DNA of 64,000 nt from Liolophura sinensis (taxonomy: Eukaryota > Mollusca > Polyplacophora > Chitonida > Chitonidae), in contig NC_088306.1 in the NCBI RefSeq assembly GCF_032854445.1, positions 28,181,764 to 28,245,763 on the forward strand, in the 5' to 3' direction. Below are positions 50,301-58,900 of the stretch, piece after piece. The notes beneath the pieces are model-generated. The model did no database searches. It was not told the DNA's origin and saw only the letters and a list, made by a program, of their open reading frames with translations. A program made the translations under genes and the position numbers. Numbering within the stretch: position 1 is the first letter of the stretch; each line of letters starts with the position of its first letter.

Positions 50301-52885
50301 TATGCTCAGATACAACCCTTATGATCTTACTGAAATATGCTCAGATACAATCATTACGATCTTACTGAAATATGCTCAGATACAACCATTAGGATCTTAC
50401 TGAAATATGCTCAGATACAATCATTACGATCTTACTGAAATATGCTCAGATACAACCATTAGGATCTTACTGAAATATGCTCAGATACAACCATTATGAT
50501 CTTACTGAAATATGCTCAGATACAACCATTACGATCTTACTGCAATATGCTCAGATACAACTAATATGATCTTACTGAAATATGCTCAGATACAACCATT
50601 ATGATCTTACTGAAATATGCTCAGATACAACTATCATGATCTTACTGAAATATACTCAGATACAACCATTATGATCTTACTGAAATATGCTCAGATACAA
50701 CCATCATGATCTTACTGAAATATGCTCAGATGCAACCATTATGATCTTACTGAAATTACACTGTATAACTACATACCAATAGAAGCATAAGGAATATGGG
50801 AATATCCGCTTTTGGTAGAGTTGGCAAAAGTATCCACTGGATCCCAGTAAAATAGGACTGCTTTGGCTCCAGCTTCCTTTATATAGGAAATCTGAAAAAT
50901 ATCAAATATACACATGAATTTCTTTGTTGTTTGTCTTAAGCATTATGATTTGATTACATCCAGAAAATCTGATGAAAAAAATTAATTTTTTTTTTTAAAA
51001 ATTAAATTTAAATAATTTACACCAATTCTGTTTAGAAATATGTGTTCTGATTGCAGGTATGAAGTTTTGTAGGTATGCATGGAAAATAGGTCAATAAACT
51101 TTGGTTTCACATCACTATCCGCCAACACTACAAAAAATAGTGCATAAATCCCACCTCAGAGTGGAAATATATGATTGTGTATACATGTGTAATTCAGTAC
51201 AAAAAAACCCTAAAAACAAACACTCATGAGGTTTTACATTTCTTCTAACACACCTCAGGTGTACATATACACAGAATCAACCAGAGAGTTGTGAAACAAA
51301 CAAACTCAGTCAAGTGGCCTTAATAAACGACACACTTCATGGGAGTCGCTATGAGCATATTAATTTACTGTCTACGCCAAGTCTTAAAAAAAAAATTCTT
51401 AGGTGTACCATGCAGAGTGGGCCTACACATAACAGCTAACCTGTCACAGATGTGTGTTGTCATGTAACACACAGGTGTGTGTGGTCATGTAACACACAGG
51501 TGTGTGATGTCATGTAACACACAGGTGTGTGTTGTCATGTAACACACAGGTTTGCGTTGTCATGTAACAATTCATTGCTGTCACATTTCAATACATGTAT
51601 TCTCCATAAAATACCCCCAAAATTCTGCCCCAAAATGTCCATTTACAAAGGCAATCATACTGCCTCCAAAATAAACCTCAGAACACTTTTTTAAGATCAA
51701 CAGAACTATCAGGATCAGGCAAAATGTTCAACTTATTCATGGGTTAAATTATAGGTTGTTTACGGTACATGTATATGCATGGTTCACAGCTCTACAGTCT
51801 AGGGTGTCATGCATGCCAAGAACCTATAACTCAGCCTGGACACTAAAATGCATGTATACATGAGTGTCTACAGTCATTAATGATGCAAATACCTTTCATC
51901 TCACCTTATAATGTAAATGACACTTCCTTTTGATATATTTCAATATATTCCCGACACACGAAAAAATCCTTACACAGCCGATCAACTCCATTCTAGTGAC
52001 AAAAACAGTATCATGGTATACAGTGTGTACATAAAGAGGACAATGACAAGTCTGAAACTCATTTTGTACTAACTACAGAGCTGTGTTATGCTGACAAATA
52101 AATCAATATATATATATATATATACACATAAGTCTTTTCAGTCTATAAAATTTCTATTTTCGCAGCAAAACATGTTGTATCCTACACCAACACTGTCTCC
52201 ATCTGCACAAAGAAACTTATTTAAAATTACGTGAAAAATCTTAAGTGATTCAGGACAAAAAAATGGACTGCGCACACAGATGCAGAACTGCCCTCCACTT
52301 ACTGCTTTTCACCATGGCCCCACCCTGACAAACTGACTGCGCTGAATCAAAAAATTTCCTGACTAAGAACAGAGTTGAGCCCACACTCCATGTGTCGATC
52401 CCAGTGTACTGAAAGTCAAGCCTCATTATATCTAGTTACAGCCACGACCCGCTCACCCCGTCAGTTTAACAAGCTGCTGATAAGGCACCTCTAGTCTGAT
52501 GTTTATAACACACTCAGTTCATATAATAACAATATCTATCGTCCAAGAGAAAAAAATATGCCAAGTTATCCGTGCTTAACCCAGATTTGAAGCTTAGAAA
52601 TGTATAGGTATTAGGTCACAGGTGTTTCTGTAGGTATACACAGTGTTGGCTGGGGCGGCAGGGAGTATAATTTCCATTGGAAATGAGGGTCTGTGAGATG
52701 GGAGACACACTGATCGTTTCTAATTACATACAAATTAGGTATTATTTTTTACATGTTTTAATATTTTCAAGATTGCTTCGAATTTTAACTTCTTAAAATA
52801 TTGCTACCGGTACATCATTCTGAAACTATAGATCTATGTCTATGTGCAAGGTATCTTATTTATCGGCAAGTAAAAGCCAAATTAA

Positions 52886-52916
<31 letters not shown>

Positions 52917-55900
52917 CAGGTACACTATATGTACCTGGTTAATTAGAAAATTGTGGCATGAACAAGCTAGTGATCAAAGATGATAACAATTAGTCATAGA
53001 ACAGCTTGGCTAATACATGCATACATGTAGTTGTAGACATATGTGTCCCCCAAACTAAAAACTGGTCTTTTTCCATTTGTGGGTTTATTTTTAATTTTTA
53101 TTTTTACTACACCAATTCTATTTTGTGTATTACGGGCAAGCCAACACTATCGAACACTAACTGAAAATCCATCCTTTTATTTTGTTCGATTCTGATTTAT
53201 GACTTTCAATTTTATGATTTTCTGGTTTTTCCAGGCTATCCGATCATGTTTTTGTATTTCAACATGGAAAATTGCTGAGATAACCCACATATTCAGATGA
53301 TTTCCAAGTTTTATTTTCATACCCTTCCATATCATTAAATCGTCCTTATATGATTGAAAAATTGTTGAGTACCACATTAAACCCCAAGCGCTCACACACG
53401 CACAACATTAAAAGATATTATAAAGTTGGTGTCGCCTTAGAAATTAAGTTGGTGTGACCTTAGGAAGGAGACTTCCAGGACTGCCTCAATGCTGATATAT
53501 CTGAAATGCCATCTCAATAAAACATTAAATAAAAGACACCAGACCTGACTGCCACCACCTCGCCCTACCCAAGACCCTCACTAAAAACTTAGGTACATGT
53601 AACAGACAACCAGATCTGATTGTCCACCTCACCTCACCCATGTCCCTCACTAAAATAACATACAAAAGACACCAGACCTGACTGCCACCACCTCGCCCTA
53701 CCCAAGACCCTAACTAAAACTTAAGTACATGCAACAGACACCAGATCTGATTGTCCCACCTCACCTCACCCACGTCTCTCACTAAAATAACATACAACAG
53801 ATACTAGATTTGATTACCAAATGTCCCTCACTAAAACATCAAGTATAAGACACCAGATTTGATTACCCTCACCTCACCCTACCCAAGTCCCTCACTAACA
53901 CAACATACAACAGACACTAGATCTGATTACCCCAACCTCACCCCACCCTTGTCCCTCACTAACACAACATACAACAGACACTAGACTTGATTACCCCTAC
54001 CTCACCCTACCCATGCCCCTCACTAACACAACATACAACAGACACCACCTCTGTTTACCCCCTCCTCATCGCACCCAAGTTCCAGTACACCATAAGCTGA
54101 CCATGCAGTAAGACTGGCCTATCCTCTTACAGTTTGATGCGTCTATATGTATTCGATTCTTGTGGGCACATATAAAACTGGAGCTTCCAGCTTAATCATT
54201 GATCCCAGATAAAATATTTGATAATCACTGAGGCGTGTGACAGATGGCAAACACCAACTAGTAGTTTCACACAGGTCATTTAATACCCCTCGGGGCTTAA
54301 AAATGGGTCGTCCTGCAGATGTTATGCACATTTTACTTACCTACCACAGTTTTTTTTTAAGTGTCATTTTGCTCATGTTAAACAGTGTTAAATACTTCAC
54401 GAGTACATCTAGCAGACCTGTCTATTTTATATGTTTAACACACTGTTGTTACCAAATGAATGTCCTTATTTTTCCCCTAGACATGTCACCCTTATCCTTG
54501 TTAATTCTTTATTAACATTAATTTCAGGTGTACAACTACAGTATACATTAAAAATATCTATACAATGCAGAGCTTAGCTCATAAAAATGAGAGATAGACA
54601 TCAGCTAAAGAAGAAGTATTTATGAACTTTAGAATCAGACCAATGTAATCCCAGCATCTGGGTTAACGGTTAATGTACATGCTTACAATTGTCTTAGCAC
54701 CTACATATATACATATAGGAGAGAATTACGTTCAGTGGTAAACACATTTAGATTTCAAAAATACCTGGGTACTGGCACTCACATATTGGCACAGAGAAAA
54801 AACAAACAAAAATCCCAATGTTTTACTTGTAAACCGACGAAAGTGCAAGGCTATTTCTGCTATAAATATGGACTTTAAAACAATTTTGTGCTTTTATACA
54901 TCGAAAGACATTTCAACAGATTTTCTAAGTTACTGTCTTCTTGATTTTCTGAGAGCTGAGGTAATTTTTCAGTTTCTTTGCAGTGTACAGCTTTTTGGCC
55001 ATGCAGAGGAAACTGGAGTGTTAATAGGAAACCACTGCCCTTGGTCTGATATCTAACCAAACTCCTTCCTTGTACCAAGTCAGAGATAAAAGGGTTAACT
55101 CAATTATATCACGCCACCTCACAGTTTCACATGTTGTAGCGGATTGAGACACAATGCATTAAATACTGAGCTCTGGTATAACAGGTATAAATAACATATT
55201 TGATAATAAAAATGTATGGTTTACAACATCCTGTGGGCAATTAGCACGAGTCTGAGTTTTTTTGTTTTTTTTTAGCATAAAAAATACACCAAAGCAATAC
55301 GATTCCAAATCTTCCTTGTAACATAATATAAAACATGCTGATATCATCTGACTGCAGAACAAAGCAGTGGGCCAGACAGGAAACAGCTTTGACGAATTAC
55401 CCACAGTTCACAGTCACCTTCTACATGTGTTATATGTATATATAACAGGAGGCTTATCAGCTGGAGGGCTTGATAACCATACTGACGACCCAGACAAATC
55501 AAGATCTGGTTTTCCTGTAATGAAAGGTCAGGTTTTGCCAGTGCTGTGACAGCTAACAACAAATTACTCTGTATACAAAGCCAGTTTAATTCTAATTAGC
55601 TTATTATAAAGGTGGGATGGTCGGATTCGCCACAATTAGGCGACAAGCCTCCTCATATACATGTTGATGGCTTCAGAACGTGCTGATCTGATGTATACAA
55701 TTACTGTTCTGGCTAAAAGGTGATCCTTTTTGAGCCAGATCTGACGATGTTTATTTCACATGGGACATTAAAGATGCCAAAGATCGGATGACATCTAGGC
55801 TACTTGTGTCATTTATATTAGGAACAGGTGTTGCTGGAAAAATTTTGTTGGGTTTCTTTTCTACAGAAAACTACAGGATTGGAATTTGCACCTGTCATTG

Positions 55901-58900
55901 TTTTTGTTTGAGAATGAAACTGACATATACTGACAAACCTAAAACATACATGCCTATATAGGCCTGCTTTAGGGTAAGATGATAGAAAAAATTTTGTAGT
56001 CTTAACAACTACAGGTTAAAAATACTCCTTCCAAAAATGTTGATGTCTTGCACACCATGTGTACAGGTAATTACACTGCAACACATACACATGTTGTAAT
56101 TAATACCAGTAATAAAATCTTTTGTATTTCTTTTGTCTTTCATTTTTATCACAATAATCGTCACATTTTATTAAGGCACTCATATACCTGTAAAAAGTGA
56201 AACAATACAAACCGTTTCCATAGCTATTTTAATATAAATGTGATTAATTGTAACCTTGTCTTTTCATTGTTATACACAAAACAGAACAAAATTAGAATAT
56301 GCAATTTATGAGACAAAAAAAAAAAGAATTAGGAATTTTGAAACGAATAAAACTGGGGGTAGCGTGTCACCCTGCAGTTCTGTCACTGACAAATACCAGA
56401 GTAGACCAGAACAAATCTGAAGGCCATCCAGCCCTATGATGGCCTAAAGGTGAGGAGTGGGGGAGGTGTAAAAAAGGAAGAGCTGGGGGAAGGGGATTGG
56501 GGGGGGGGCGGTATTTGTATCAATGTAACACGGCCTTTCACTACCCATAAACCCTGTCATGGCCCCCGCATGTGAATTTCACAGGCCATCAAATCTGATT
56601 TCACAGTTCACAGTGTGGATTGGTAAACACACTGAAATGAACCTGCCTTTTCTTATGAGTAAAATCTGCCCTTTCTTGAATGCGTGAATTGTGCAGCAGA
56701 ATGTCTTACATAAATAATTAATGTTTTTTGTTTGATGAAAAAGCCTACTGTTTTATGATGACACGTTTAATCAACTCTCTTACTTTCGAATCTCAGCAGC
56801 TCATTAAATACTTGGTACCTATAAGTAATGGCCTGCAACAAAGAGACAATTAAGATTTTCCACTCTAACGTCTTTCTTCATCCATTATCACTTCTGGCTC
56901 ATATTCATTCAGGCAATAACAATATACTCATGAGAAATAGATGTGAGGTGCAGAAAGCCTGCACTTGCGCATTAATGACCTGAGGATTGCATTATGTATT
57001 AGCTGTGCCAAATCAACACAGTCAGTTCTCCACCGTTTCAGGTTTGCATCATACGTGCCATAATAACTTCTGTAATTCTTCCACCTTTTCACAAGTTTGC
57101 AAGACGTTTATTCAAGAATTTTCTGAGGGCATTATTCTGTGTATGCTGACAAAATTGTACTCTTAGTGAAGCCCTGAAATTAGCCAACCCAACCGATGTA
57201 ATTTTGTCTCCAAAATCAAATTAAGAATGTGCATAAATTGAAGTGAAAGTTGCTCTTTCATATGTGAAAAGGTTGAAGAAATAGGGTATAGGGTGCTCCT
57301 ACTGGCAAGTGTGGTAATTTAGTCAAACATGCAAAAATAACGGAGAGCAAATAAGGCAATTACTTCCTTTTTCAACGTTATTTATTCTTCTGTCGAGATA
57401 GGGCGGTCAGTGATATATGGCTCGATACTAAAAACTGTTGATGTATGGGAAGATGTTGTTGTTGTAAGTAACTTATCATGAAAACACGCATACATGCAAG
57501 CTTTACATGGATATTTGTGTGGAGAGATGATGTCTACATGTCCTTAACTTCTTTAAAATATGTCCTTAATGTGCTCTGACCCGGTTTCCTCACACCATAT
57601 AGTGCTGCTCCCCATCATATAAGTGAAATATTCTTCAGTAATTGGCATAAAACACCAATCACATAAATAAATAATGTATTTTTTTTCTCTGATGTTAAAC
57701 ATGTTAAAAGCATGTTTTTCCTTAGAGCCTAACATCTTCTTAATGCTGAATGTGTCCTTATATACATGTAACATTGGATATATCCATGGTGTTGAATATT
57801 TCCTTGATGATGTGTCCTTATATACATGTAACATTAAATATATCCATGGTGCTGAATATTTCCTTGATGATGAATGTGTCCTTATATACATGTAATATTG
57901 GATATATCCATGGTATTGAATACTTCCTTTATGATGAATGTGTCCTTATATACATGTAACATTAAATATATCCATGGCGTTGAATATTTCCTTAATGCTG
58001 AATGTGTCCTTATATACATGTAACATTGGATATATCCATGGTGCTGAATATTTCCTTGATGCTGAATGTGTCCTTATATACATGTAACATTGGATATATC
58101 CATGGTGCTGAATATTTCCTTGATGATGAATGTGTCCTTATATACATGTAACATTGAATATATCCATGGTGTTGAATATTTCCTTGATGCTGAATGTGTC
58201 CTTATATACATGTAACATTGAATATATCCATGGTGCTGAATATTTCCTTTATGATGAATGTGTCCTTATATACATGTAACACTGAATATATCAATGGTGT
58301 TTCCTTGATGCTGAATAATGTGTACCCTTAATACTGAATATGTCATTAATTTTTATTATTTATTTGATTGGTGTTTTACGCCATAGGTAAGGATGTTTCA
58401 CTTATACGACGCTGGTCAGCATTATGGTGGAAGGAAACCGAACAGAGCCCAAAGAAACCCTTAACCCTCCTGCAAGTTGCTACCAGACTTTCCCATGTAC
58501 GGATGGAGAGAAAGCCAGCATGAGTTGGATTTGTACTTACAGCGACCAAATTGGTGGGAGGTTCCTGGGTCATTGCACTGCGCTGGCGTGCTAACCCCTT
58601 CAGGCCCCACTTCTTATTTATAAGAAGGGCAGAAGTTAACAAAATATGCGTAAACCCCCACGGACAAATAAATACACATATTTTATAGAAAAAAAATTCA
58701 ACTTGCAATATCCTGGTCATCATAATGACTCTAAGATGTATATTATTACCAGTGAAATGAAGGTAGAACATACATATTTTAATCTGCACAGCCAACTTAC
58801 CTTGTCTTCTACAGGGATTTCTCCCAACCGAACGAGGAATACAGCATTTGTGGTGTTGATCTTACGTCTGTGTAACATGGCAATATCCTGAACCCTGCCA

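Noticed and set aside
48765-50755. CRISPR-like regular array
   Set aside because: Units are contiguous with no unique spacers, and the context is a eukaryotic intron.
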